Below, in pieces: positions 15,485-23,341 of a stretch of DNA of 54,681 nucleotides. The DNA comes from a virus, in IMG/VR virus record IMGVR_UViG_3300028571_000037, positions 1-54,681 of that record; one strand, given 5' to 3'. Position numbers and translations under genes: made by a program. Numbering within the stretch: the stretch's first letter is position 1; each line of letters starts with the position of its first letter. A model generated the notes under the pieces. The model saw only the letters and a program-made list of their open reading frames with translations, did no database searches and was not told where the DNA came from.

Positions 15485-17374
15485 TTATTTGACTTTCAGA
15501 ATTTTTTTTCTGAAAAGTTTCTTTTCATTCTGTAAAACAGCTAAGTATTCACCAGTTGGTAGATATCCTAAATCGAATGTTCTTGTGTATTCACCGATGT
15601 CGTACTTGCCGTTCAATATATCAATTTGTAATCTACCATTTAAATCATAGATCCCTAAAGTAACATTACCTGGTTCAAAAATTTTGAACTTCAAAGTAGT
15701 TTCACCTTCTGTTGGATTTGGGAAAAGTACCATATCATTATATTCAAAATTACCATCGGTTTTGAAGATTTGTAAGATTCCGTCTGTTGGTGTAATTTTT
15801 AAGTCTTTTGATGAACGATTTCCAGCAAATTTACGAGTGACATATAGAGGTGATTTGTTCCAATTGACTTGAGTTGATTTAGCACGGAAAACTAATGTAA
15901 AAAATATCTCACCATCTTGTATCAAATTTTGATTGTTTGACGGATCATATCCTCCCCACTCAACAACATTGTCATTTGGGTTAATATATGAGACCCAGTT
16001 CCCTGGTTTTTGTTCGTTTACAAGTTCTACAAATTCTAACAAATCAGAGTCGTATTTCATAGCAACTTGGAGAGACCCAAGTTCTACCATTCCCGTTTTT
16101 AATTTTACAGGAATATTCACCAAGTCACCTTCATTTACCGCCAAGGTAGGAAAGTTTACTTCAATTGTCTCCAAGTCCATATCGTAATGAGTTGTTACAT
16201 CTATGATACGTTGGTTAGCGTTGTTTGGGTTCACAATTTCAATCGGAATCATACGAGCCATTTTGAAACCAGTACCATTAGCATCACCAGGTGAAGCTAC
16301 ATAATATGTAACTGAGTCCGGTTCATTACTACCAATTAACTTTGTGAAGTTTGTTTGACCAGGTATAGTACTCCTCAAGTTTGAAGTCGAACCATTAATT
16401 GTGTTATATTCTGTTTGACTAAAGAACAATACGTCGGATACTGAATTGACCCAAGATGTAAATCTTCCTGACACTCTAGCAAAAATCGAATAAACATCCG
16501 ACACAGAAATGGAGTTGTCACCGTTTACATCAGAAGTGTAGAAATCAAAACCTGAGGGTTGATTTACACCCAAGATAAATTTATTTACTTGTTGAGCATC
16601 TGTAGTTGTTACGATATTTCCATATCCCAAAGTATCACCCTTCACGTTGATTCTAACGTTCCATGCTGAAGTATCAACACTTACATTAGTAAAGTCCCAT
16701 CTTCCATCAACACCCGAAGTCGATGTTGCCACCGAAGACCAAGAAGATGAATTTTTTAGTGACTTTTCCAATACTACGGGAATATTTTTAGCTCCCAAAC
16801 CTGTTACATTTAAGAAACGACCTTTATAGGTAAACGTTTGTGGTAAAAATGCCCCACCAAAATTTTCTAATCCGAGTGTGTAATCATTACCTAATTGCGA
16901 AGTTGCTAGTTGTGTAAATGATGATCCACCCACAAAAGTCATTGAAGTTGGGTTCAGATACGTAGTTGACAAGGTTGAGTTATGATTGAGTGTTAGAGTA
17001 AACATCGATCCATTTGGTAAAGTAAAGTTTGGATCTGTACCCGTATAGGTCATTGTAATTGTTACATACCCCGCGGTGGGGTTATCCCTATATTGTAGAT
17101 AATTCGAGAAGTTTGTGTTTGACACAATAATTGAATCAACACCCGAAAATGCTGTTTGATCATAAAAAACCCTGAACTGTGTTGCCGTTACTTTATCTGT
17201 GGTGCTATTGTAGTAACATAATCCTATGTTAGTTTTACCATCAGAGTAAGAACCTAATTGATAAGTTTGGTCTAGTGTGATAAATGCACCTGAGTTTGTG
17301 GGTGTTGGACATGTTTGAGCCCGTGTAGTCAAGAATAAAAGAAACATTCCGACAGTCAAAATAACTTTTTTCAT
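15485..17374 (-). CDS. Cohesin/dockerin surface protein with type IX secretion sorting domain
   Basis: 629 residues. Signal peptide MKKVILTVGMFLLFLTTRA then Q. An N-terminal beta domain (20-150), a CNA-B-like segment (~180-245, YKGRFLNVTGLGAKNIPVVL), a dockerin-type loop (DVNGDNSISVSDVYSIF, ~282) and a cohesin-like domain (~405-520, LGSLQVAMKYDSDLLEFVE). The last ~80 residues form a T9SS type-A sorting domain: LFPNPTEGETTLKF, IYDLNGRL, YLPTGEYLAVL and a KKILKVK end. Such tails direct export through the host T9SS and attachment at the cell surface. First gene of the minus-strand module. Confidence 0.9.
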   Translation of the reverse strand: MKKVILTVGMFLLFLTTRAQTCPTPTNSGAFITLDQTYQLGSYSDGKTNIGLCYYNSTTDKVTATQFRVFYDQTAFSGVDSIIVSNTNFSNYLQYRDNPTAGYVTITMTYTGTDPNFTLPNGSMFTLTLNHNSTLSTTYLNPTSMTFVGGSSFTQLATSQLGNDYTLGLENFGGAFLPQTFTYKGRFLNVTGLGAKNIPVVLEKSLKNSSSWSSVATSTSGVDGRWDFTNVSVDTSAWNVRINVKGDTLGYGNIVTTTDAQQVNKFILGVNQPSGFDFYTSDVNGDNSISVSDVYSIFARVSGRFTSWVNSVSDVLFFSQTEYNTINGSTSNLRSTIPGQTNFTKLIGSNEPDSVTYYVASPGDANGTGFKMARMIPIEIVNPNNANQRIIDVTTHYDMDLETIEVNFPTLAVNEGDLVNIPVKLKTGMVELGSLQVAMKYDSDLLEFVELVNEQKPGNWVSYINPNDNVVEWGGYDPSNNQNLIQDGEIFFTLVFRAKSTQVNWNKSPLYVTRKFAGNRSSKDLKITPTDGILQIFKTDGNFEYNDMVLFPNPTEGETTLKFKIFEPGNVTLGIYDLNGRLQIDILNGKYDIGEYTRTFDLGYLPTGEYLAVLQNEKKLFRKKILKVK

Positions 17375-17395
17375 TTTTTAAAATATTTTATAGAT

Positions 17396-17403
17396 ATAAA
17401 TAT
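17396..17403 (-). promoter_or_regulatory. ATATTTAT motif for the surface module
   Basis: Minus-strand ATATTTAT in the 27-nt divergent gap, 21 nt before the ATG at 17374; overlaps the start of the plus-strand gene at 17402. Confidence 0.35.
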
Positions 17404-17863
17404 GAAGAATTTTCTTGTTTTCTGTTTTTTTTTAGTACCATTATTTACTTTTGGACAAATTAGAGTATTGGATGTTGGTAACGGATGGAATGTTAAGGTT
17501 TGGTCCGCACTAGAAGTTATTAAAAAAACTGATTTAGAGAAGTATGATAGAGTGATTATTCATTGTAAGGAAATTGGATTCTGGAATGGAAACTTTTCTA
17601 CGATAGAGGATGGAAATAAAATTATACTGTCAAAAACAGAACTCGATTATGGTTCAATAAATAATATTGCTTGTACTATAGTTCACGAATCGCGTCATCT
17701 TATGTTGGAAAAATCACAAACCAAGTGGGATAAGGATTTCGAAGAATTTATGTGTTATGATTATGAGTTAAATTTTGCTATGAAGATCGATAATATAGAA
17801 AAATGGTTAATTGAACATATTATAGATACACGAAACAAATACGCGAAAATAATTAGTCTGTGA
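17402..17863 (+). CDS. Secreted HExxH-type zincin-like protein
   Basis: 153 residues. Signal peptide MKNFLVFCFFLVPLFTFG then Q. IVHESRHL at ~101-108 is an HExxH zinc motif, and a Glu in FEEFMCYDYELNF ~25 residues on could be the third ligand. Small for a protease. It would act in the periplasm or outside the cell. Peptidase activity is inferred from the motif alone. Divergent from the surface module. Confidence 0.7.
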   Translation: MKNFLVFCFFLVPLFTFGQIRVLDVGNGWNVKVWSALEVIKKTDLEKYDRVIIHCKEIGFWNGNFSTIEDGNKIILSKTELDYGSINNIACTIVHESRHLMLEKSQTKWDKDFEEFMCYDYELNFAMKIDNIEKWLIEHIIDTRNKYAKIISL

Positions 17864-17922
17864 CCATAAAAATGTAAGATTATAAAAACATTAACTATTT
17901 ATAAAAAATATCACAACACCAT

Positions 17923-18531
17923 ATGAAAGAGTTTATAAAATATATCTTGAAAGAAAATCTACCAAAAACAGGTATGATCCTGAAAGAAGGTGTTGAGACT
18001 TCACAGGGATTACAATATATGGTGGAAAATGGTTTGACATTGACCGACAATATCTACCGTCCCTACTCTGATGAGTATTTCAATCTTATAAACGAAACAA
18101 GGGATTTACATCAAAAAGGTTTGGTGAGTATATGTGAGGATGATAAGTGGTTCTTAGAAACAAATGTTGGTGAAACAGCGATCTTCGAAGGAGATATAGT
18201 ATGGTTAGACATTCCACACGAAATAGATGACGAGGTTTTAGTAGAGGCTGAATATCGTGGTAAAAAGGTAAAATTAAGTTCACCATTCAGAACATCGGGT
18301 GGTCCAAAGAAATTCGGTGTATATGTGAAAAATGATAAGGGTAATGTAATTAAGGTTAGCTTTGGAGATCCTAATATGAGAGTGAGAAATAACGACCCCG
18401 CTGCGAGAAAAAGTTTTAGAGCACGTCACAAGTGTGATCAGAAAAAAGATAAGACAAAAGCAGGTTATTGGTCATGTAATGTTGCCAGATACAGAAAACA
18501 ATTGGGAATAAAATCTTCATCTCCTTGGTAA
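17923..18531 (+). CDS. Tagged phage protein with C-terminal RHKC...YWSC domain
   Basis: 202 residues. The start MKEFIKYILKE followed by N gives an L-K-E site. Residues ~105-195 hold a domain common in phage proteins: PFRTSGGPKKFGVYVKND, VIKVSFGDPNMRVRNNDP, ARKSFRARHKC, YWSCNVARY, with paired Cys. I have seen this domain in phage structural or protease-linked proteins, but its function is not known to me. CTATTTAT lies 20 nt upstream. Probably a virion protein. Confidence 0.8.
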   Translation: MKEFIKYILKENLPKTGMILKEGVETSQGLQYMVENGLTLTDNIYRPYSDEYFNLINETRDLHQKGLVSICEDDKWFLETNVGETAIFEGDIVWLDIPHEIDDEVLVEAEYRGKKVKLSSPFRTSGGPKKFGVYVKNDKGNVIKVSFGDPNMRVRNNDPAARKSFRARHKCDQKKDKTKAGYWSCNVARYRKQLGIKSSSPW

Positions 18532-18548
18532 TTGGTCTATAATTGATT

Positions 18549-18815
18549 ATGGATTTACCATTCTCACAAGAAAATATCGATGGAAAAATTTTGAGGACAT
18601 TTTCATCAGATGTTGATGATGAAGAACTCAAATGGCACTTTGACCTATGTGATCGAAAAGTAAAAGTGATCGAAGGTACAAATTGGGAATTACAGTTCGA
18701 TAATCAACTTCCTGAAAAACTTATCCCTAATAAAGATTTTTTTATCCCCAAAGGAATTTATCATAGAGTTATAAAAGGAGAAGGTGATTTAGTTGTATTG
18801 ATCCAAGAATTTTAG
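18549..18815 (+). CDS. Small cupin-like protein
   Basis: 88 residues from the ATG at 18549. The ending DFFIPKGIYHRVIKGEGDLVVLI resembles the second half of a cupin barrel (IPxGxxH). A metal-binding His is present but the first cupin motif is weak. Such single-domain cupins occur in phages with unknown roles. Its stop overlaps the minus-strand nuclease stop. Confidence 0.65.
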   Translation: MDLPFSQENIDGKILRTFSSDVDDEELKWHFDLCDRKVKVIEGTNWELQFDNQLPEKLIPNKDFFIPKGIYHRVIKGEGDLVVLIQEF

Positions 18816-19393
18816 TTATTCATTAAATATTTTTTATAATCACTATATGTTGGTTTTTCGTTTGCAAAATAGTACTTGTATGTATTACCTTTATGGGTAA
18901 TTGTTTTGGTAAAACCTGTGGGAACCAAAGCTCCTGTCATCAACTCGGGTTGTTTGGAATCAAAATGTACATCAATTCTTACCTTTACATCACCTGTCTT
19001 AGACAACTCCCTTTCGTGTGCCTCTAAAAATCTCCAAGTCCCACGGTTCAAATACTGATTCTGAAGAGCACAATTTAAGTAAGTGAAAGTTGTATATAAC
19101 ATTTCTTTGGTACAATTGAAGGCCGCTGCTGGTGCCAAGTGACCCTTGTCCCAAACATTATTTTCATAGTCCTTATTGTCTGAGGTCCAAATTTTAGTAT
19201 CCTTATAAAAATCCATACCCTCCCTTGATGCAGTCCCGTTGGGACATTTTATGTAATACTCCAACCATAATGGTTGTTCGTAAACCTCAGAATATTCACC
19301 CTTAAATATTGTTGTCTCAAACGGTACCCTTTCTCTTGTTTGACCAAAAAGTAAAACAGGTAACAGTAATAATAAAAAAATCATCTTTCTCAT
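18812..19393 (-). CDS. Secreted DNA/RNA non-specific endonuclease (NUC1 family)
   Basis: 193 residues. Signal peptide MRKMIFLLLLLPVLLFG then Q (a second ATG at 19384 is possible). The active site WDKGHLAPAAAF (~81-92) corresponds to the family DRGH motif, with H as general base. YLNCALQNQYLNRGTWRFLE supplies the metal-binding Asn and the NxGxWxxLE signature. The first position is Lys in place of Arg. It would degrade nucleic acids in the periplasm or outside, unusual for a phage protein. Confidence 0.88.
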   Translation of the reverse strand: MRKMIFLLLLLPVLLFGQTRERVPFETTIFKGEYSEVYEQPLWLEYYIKCPNGTASREGMDFYKDTKIWTSDNKDYENNVWDKGHLAPAAAFNCTKEMLYTTFTYLNCALQNQYLNRGTWRFLEAHERELSKTGDVKVRIDVHFDSKQPELMTGALVPTGFTKTITHKGNTYKYYFANEKPTYSDYKKYLMNN

Positions 19394-19438
19394 CTTTATT
19401 AAATATAACTAATAATCCTTAATTTTTCCTTGAAAAAA

Positions 19439-19468
19439 TTGTAGAACCAATTAGAATCAGTATATTTG
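19439..19468 (+). promoter_or_regulatory. Bacteroidota-type promoter abutting start codon
   Basis: TTG (19439-19441), 19-nt spacer, TATATTTG (19461-19468), then 4 nt to the ATG at 19473, implying a leaderless or near-leaderless transcript. Confidence 0.65.
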
Positions 19469-19472
19469 TTTT

Positions 19473-19973
19473 ATGAAAACTAAACTATCACTTTTATTTC
19501 TTGTCTTGACCTTTTTGGTAAAGGGCCAGTCCGCATATTATGGTTACTACGGAGGTGGGACGTACAATAACGGAAGGACTGTAGATTTTATACTTGTACA
19601 AGGTGACACGTCTCTTATCACAACCTTCAATGGTCTCGACCGAAGGGACTTCGGTATTTATGTTGGTGTGAGATATGGTGGTTTATTCAGTGGGTCTCTT
19701 TTTTACACACCTTTCAACACCATAAACAGGATCGGTATCACCAAAGGATTTATGAACGACGGTGTTAGGGGTATGGCGGGTTTAAAAATACAACCTGACG
19801 GTAATTCATATAATCTATATCCCGAATTCGGTGTTATGTTACACCCTATCAGATTTATCACCCAAGATCCATTTTCATTCGATATCACTTTCTCGGCTCA
19901 TCAGTCTAATCAAAGTAGAGTGGGATTTGGAATATCTATTCCAATTCAATTTAGAAACAACTTGAGATTGTAG
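19473..19973 (+). CDS. Secreted beta-rich, possibly outer-membrane protein
   Basis: 166 residues. Signal peptide MKTKLSLLFLVLTFLVKG then Q. The mature part alternates strands rich in Gly/Tyr/Phe (YYGYYGGGTYNN, FGIYVGVRYGGLFSGSLFY, VGFGISIPIQF) and looks like a small outer-membrane barrel. No exact family. Host-type promoter suggests early expression; receptor masking or superinfection exclusion would fit but is speculation. Confidence 0.75.
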   Translation: MKTKLSLLFLVLTFLVKGQSAYYGYYGGGTYNNGRTVDFILVQGDTSLITTFNGLDRRDFGIYVGVRYGGLFSGSLFYTPFNTINRIGITKGFMNDGVRGMAGLKIQPDGNSYNLYPEFGVMLHPIRFITQDPFSFDITFSAHQSNQSRVGFGISIPIQFRNNLRL

Positions 19974-19980
19974 TATTTAT
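19973..19980 (+). promoter_or_regulatory. GTATTTAT start-proximal motif
   Basis: GTATTTAT, 5 nt before the ATG at 19986; overlaps the stop of the upstream gene. Confidence 0.45.
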
Positions 19981-19985
19981 AGTCT

Positions 19986-20903
19986 ATGGACAAAGTCAAC
20001 ATAGATAAACTCAATGATCTCCTTCAACAGAGAAAATTGTCAATTTGTGGTCCAATTTTTAAAGACTCAACAATTGATGAATGTTTTGATTATTACATTG
20101 AGGTTATAGGTATCGACCCAAAACTCAAATTAAAACTCAAGGTGATAAAAAGTGTTACGAATGAACAAACTGACACATTTTGGAATATAGTTGGAAGAAT
20201 TTTAAATCGTAAAGACCTTCACTTACATGAACTATTTAGAACACGAATTATACAACTCTTGAAAAATTTTGGTATCAGTGACTTCAATATAGACAAATGG
20301 GAATATATTGAACCTGAAAAAAACAATGACATGATTCAAGAACAAAAAGTATCAAGAAAATTTCTTAGAGATATTGTCCGTGATATTATCTTTAAGATAA
20401 AAAAAGATTATAAAAAACCAAAGACTTACAAATACAATAGAGTTGATCCTGGTTTTGGTAATCCTTTTGATATGGAAATAGTTATGAATAAAGGTAAGGA
20501 TTTCGATGGCAAATTCCTAAAACCTTATGATATGGAAGCTTTTTGGGATGATGATACAGAAACACTCGAGGTGTTTTTGAATATAGACCCAAGGACAGAT
20601 CAGTCCTTTTTATACAATTTGGTTGGAGAATTTAACGATGTTATATCTCATGAGCTCACTCACAAAAGACAATATGAAAGAGGTGACAAGATATCGAAAC
20701 GTAGAATCACCCGACCTGAGACATATTACACACAACCACACGAGATTGAAGCACAAATGGTTGGTTTCAAACGAAAGTCTAAACTAACAAAAAGGCCTAT
20801 GGAAGAGATCATTAGAGACTACTTCAATAAAAGACGTGCCAAGTATAATTTGAATGACAAGATTATAGATCGTATTGTAAAAAAACTAATGGAACATGGA
20901 TAG
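19986..20903 (+). CDS. Putative zincin with HELTH motif
   Basis: 305 residues, no signal peptide. ISHELTHKRQYERG (~219-232) is an HExxH zinc motif, and PHEIEAQMVGF ~30 residues later offers a third ligand, as in SprT-like and other phage metallopeptidases. An N-terminal ~110-residue helical region may be separate. An internal segment (VSRKFLRDIVRDIIFKIKK) recalls the tag helices seen elsewhere, but it is internal and preceded by MIQEQ. Protease activity is inferred. Confidence 0.8.
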   Translation: MDKVNIDKLNDLLQQRKLSICGPIFKDSTIDECFDYYIEVIGIDPKLKLKLKVIKSVTNEQTDTFWNIVGRILNRKDLHLHELFRTRIIQLLKNFGISDFNIDKWEYIEPEKNNDMIQEQKVSRKFLRDIVRDIIFKIKKDYKKPKTYKYNRVDPGFGNPFDMEIVMNKGKDFDGKFLKPYDMEAFWDDDTETLEVFLNIDPRTDQSFLYNLVGEFNDVISHELTHKRQYERGDKISKRRITRPETYYTQPHEIEAQMVGFKRKSKLTKRPMEEIIRDYFNKRRAKYNLNDKIIDRIVKKLMEHG

Positions 20904-21288
20904 GAGAAAGAATTTAGAAAAGACTCAAAAATTGTTGAAGTTCGCACTAGAAACTGGTTTAGGTGAAAAAAATAGTGTTAGTATAGATTTTGATTTTGAT
21001 GTTAATCAGTCAGGATCAATTGAACAGATAATGATTTTCATCTTACTCGATCTTGGAGGTGAAGGTTATTATGAGTTGAAAGATTTGGTATTTGAACTTA
21101 ACCGACAAAAACAAATTATTGAAAATGTGTTGAGTCACCCAAAATTACAATTTCAAAACGACGGATCTTTGGGAGCCAATAATGGTAAAATAAATGATTT
21201 GACGGAGGCTGGAATCCTGAAGATGAATATTGACCCTGACGATTTTAAGGTTGGTTGGCACTTACTGGTTGAACCAACCAAAGATTAA
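20896..21288 (+). CDS. Unknown protein coupled to zincin gene
   Basis: 130 residues. It overlaps the zincin stop by 8 nt. Helix, then SVSIDFDFDV and IEQIMIFILLDLG strands, then helix. No membrane segment or known motif. Co-expressed with the zincin; could be its partner. Confidence 0.75.
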   Translation: MDRRKNLEKTQKLLKFALETGLGEKNSVSIDFDFDVNQSGSIEQIMIFILLDLGGEGYYELKDLVFELNRQKQIIENVLSHPKLQFQNDGSLGANNGKINDLTEAGILKMNIDPDDFKVGWHLLVEPTKD

Positions 21289-21315
21289 AGATTCTTACTT
21301 TTCTTGGCGTAAAAT

Positions 21316-21933
21316 TTAGGACTTATCTAATATTTTTTTTACAATACCTTCTAATACTTCTGTGGATATGGTAAAAATACCTATTGATATAAGTCTTTTC
21401 GATAATATACTAATTTCCTGTGGTGAGAAATCTTGACCTTGTAGTGTCATGGTCAGATAACCAAGTAAAGGTATCATATAAGTGTAGGATATTATATCGG
21501 TAATAAGCGCACCGGTTTTTAGTGACGATAATAAAAAACGTTGAAATGATAATTGTAATTTTTTTGTTTGAGAAAGACCATCTTTGAATTCTTCATAAAG
21601 ACCTGCTTTCTTTATTCTATTCAAAATTTCGACCGTCATTTTTCTATTTTCATTAAAAATGATTGCAACAACCCCGATTACTAATAGAAGAATTTCGTCT
21701 TCGTTCAAACTAGTAAATTTACCAGCGAGATAATTTTCTAATGGACGAGCTAATGCACCTATTAATGACGAAAAAGTTAGTAATATCCTTAAGTTAAGTC
21801 CAAATTTTTGAAAAACCCTTTTAAATAGATCAGCTGAGTAGTCTTTCGTCTCGGTATAGATTCCTTTTAGAACATCAGAAACTCCCTCAGATATCAATAT
21901 TTTGGTTTGAGATTCAGTGATTAAAATATCCAT
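21316..21933 (-). CDS. Tagged multi-span membrane protein
   Basis: 205 residues from MDILITESQTKILISEG (I-S-E site). The ATG at 21933 is chosen because the tag begins there and GTATTTAT (21945-21938) is 4 nt upstream. Hydrophobic segments at about 55-75, 85-100, 145-165 and 180-195. A membrane protein carrying a capsid-type tag is odd; it could instead be a helical internal protein. Function unknown. Confidence 0.75.
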   Translation of the reverse strand: MDILITESQTKILISEGVSDVLKGIYTETKDYSADLFKRVFQKFGLNLRILLTFSSLIGALARPLENYLAGKFTSLNEDEILLLVIGVVAIIFNENRKMTVEILNRIKKAGLYEEFKDGLSQTKKLQLSFQRFLLSSLKTGALITDIISYTYMIPLLGYLTMTLQGQDFSPQEISILSKRLISIGIFTISTEVLEGIVKKILDKS

Positions 21934-21965
21934 AATAATAAATACTTCATTATATTTATTTGTGT

Positions 21966-22274
21966 ATGAATAAATTAAATCCAAAATTAGAAGTCGGAGA
22001 TAGAATTGTTTTAATTAGCATGGATGACCCATATAAAATACCATCGGGAACCGTAGGTACGGTAATGAATATTCAGAAAGTACCATTTTCGGACAGCTCA
22101 GACTACAACTATCTAATCGATTGGGACAACGGATCAAAACTTGCTTTGGAACCTGACTTAGATGTTTGGGTACTAAAGTCAGATTATGATAATAGAAAAG
22201 ATAAAAAAGTTGATGAGTCATATAGTATCTACGAGGAACTATATCATCAACACATTAAGAAGATTGTGAAATAA
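21966..22274 (+). CDS. DUF4314-like small SH3-type protein
   Basis: 102 residues from the ATG at 21966. VGDRIVLISMDDPYKIPSGTVGTVMNI and YLIDWDNGSKLALEPDLDVW match the DUF4314 pattern, a KOW/SH3-like barrel found in phages and mobile elements. The final ~30 residues are a charged helix. No established biochemical role. Confidence 0.8.
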   Translation: MNKLNPKLEVGDRIVLISMDDPYKIPSGTVGTVMNIQKVPFSDSSDYNYLIDWDNGSKLALEPDLDVWVLKSDYDNRKDKKVDESYSIYEELYHQHIKKIVK

Positions 22275-22565
22275 TTATTCTACAATTTCGTAAGAATATT
22301 CACCATTGTCAATAACAGGGTTCAACTCTATGTCCAAAAACATGGGATAATCATCACCTTGTGAAGATCCCTTCATATTATAATCAAAATGTTCCAAGGC
22401 ATCTTCAACGGTTAACCCTTCATTGACTAAATTATCAATTATTTTGGGTACACTGTATAAAACGTGTCTTCCCATCGATTGTGAGACAACTCCGATAATG
22501 GCGTTATCGTGATCTGGTAAGGTCAAACAATCCTCACAAAAATCACTTAGTTGATACAGATCCAT
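22275..22565 (-). CDS. Conserved phage unknown
   Basis: 96 residues, acidic. A helix with CEDCLTLPDHDNAIIG and VEDALEHFDYNMKGS; ends in beta strands. Stop adjoins that of the plus-strand DUF4314 gene (convergent), and the start overlaps the previous gene by 23 nt. No motif recognised. Confidence 0.7.
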   Translation of the reverse strand: MDLYQLSDFCEDCLTLPDHDNAIIGVVSQSMGRHVLYSVPKIIDNLVNEGLTVEDALEHFDYNMKGSSQGDDYPMFLDIELNPVIDNGEYSYEIVE

Positions 22566-22776
22566 TATCGTATTTTGAGAAAGTTACCTCTAAATTGACC
22601 AATTTGTCATTAGCTGTCGCCAACTTTTCAACATATTTGTCCATTTCCTCCAAGATTTGAGGATGTTCACCGATACCTACAGCACTTGTAAAGTAGATCT
22701 CCAAGGTGGCACGAGCCTCAGCAATATCCGATTCGTATTTCTTTTTCAGTGCGGTATAAATAAAATATTCTTTCAT
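22543..22776 (-). CDS. Small helical coiled-coil protein
   Basis: 77 residues, MKEYFIYTALKKKYESDIAE, almost entirely helical with heptads, interrupted by GIGEHPQILEEMDK. Overlaps the downstream gene by 23 nt. Similar short helical proteins are frequent in large phages; role unknown. Confidence 0.7.
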   Translation of the reverse strand: MKEYFIYTALKKKYESDIAEARATLEIYFTSAVGIGEHPQILEEMDKYVEKLATANDKLVNLEVTFSKYDNGSVSTK

Positions 22777-22821
22777 AGTATTTTTTTATAAATGATAAAC
22801 TTATTATAGGGTGTAATCAAG

Positions 22822-23262
22822 TTAGTTGTAAAATTTTTCAGCCAAGAATTTTAGTCGGTATCCTTTGACATATTCCTTTATCTGTGATTTGGGTAACCAA
22901 AATTCGAACTCACCGATAGAATCAAGTTTTTGAGTAACATGGTCACGGAAAGATAAAAGAGTTTCTTCTGATACCGGATACTTCAACCCGATGTGTTTAC
23001 TACAAGTGGGACCGATTCCAACAATCATACCCAAAGTAGTCTTTAAGGTAGCGTTGCAAATTCGGCAACACTTTCCATTTTGTTGAGTAAGTTTAGCACG
23101 AACACGAACCGCATCGGTGGTCATATGAGTGGTACTGATCAGATCAACCAAAATCGGGTGAAAGTTCAATCCAAGGTTTTTACGAATTTCTAAAGCGATC
23201 TTACGCTTTAATTTTACGGATTCGTTGTTGAGAGGAACACGGATTTCGATTTCGTTGGTCAT
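22822..23262 (-). CDS. Zinc-binding protein with CxxC...GIGPTC motif
   Basis: 146 residues. Residues ~69-92 carry CRICNATLKTTLGMIVGIGP followed by TC, a compact metal site reminiscent of DUF6011-type modules (C-x2-C, then GIGPxC). The flanks are basic and mixed alpha/beta. It may bind nucleic acid; inference. Separated from the next plus-strand gene by a short divergent region. Confidence 0.75.
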   Translation of the reverse strand: MTNEIEIRVPLNNESVKLKRKIALEIRKNLGLNFHPILVDLISTTHMTTDAVRVRAKLTQQNGKCCRICNATLKTTLGMIVGIGPTCSKHIGLKYPVSEETLLSFRDHVTQKLDSIGEFEFWLPKSQIKEYVKGYRLKFLAEKFYN

Positions 23263-23319
23263 GTTTTGAGGATTTGTTGTTGTATACCCAAAGGTAAGTC
23301 ATTTTTTTATATCGGCAAG

Positions 23320-23327
23320 GTATTTAT
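23320..23327 (+). promoter_or_regulatory. GTATTTAT motif
   Basis: GTATTTAT, 14 nt before the ATG at 23342. Confidence 0.35.
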
Positions 23328-23341
23328 AGTAAATTTATTAT

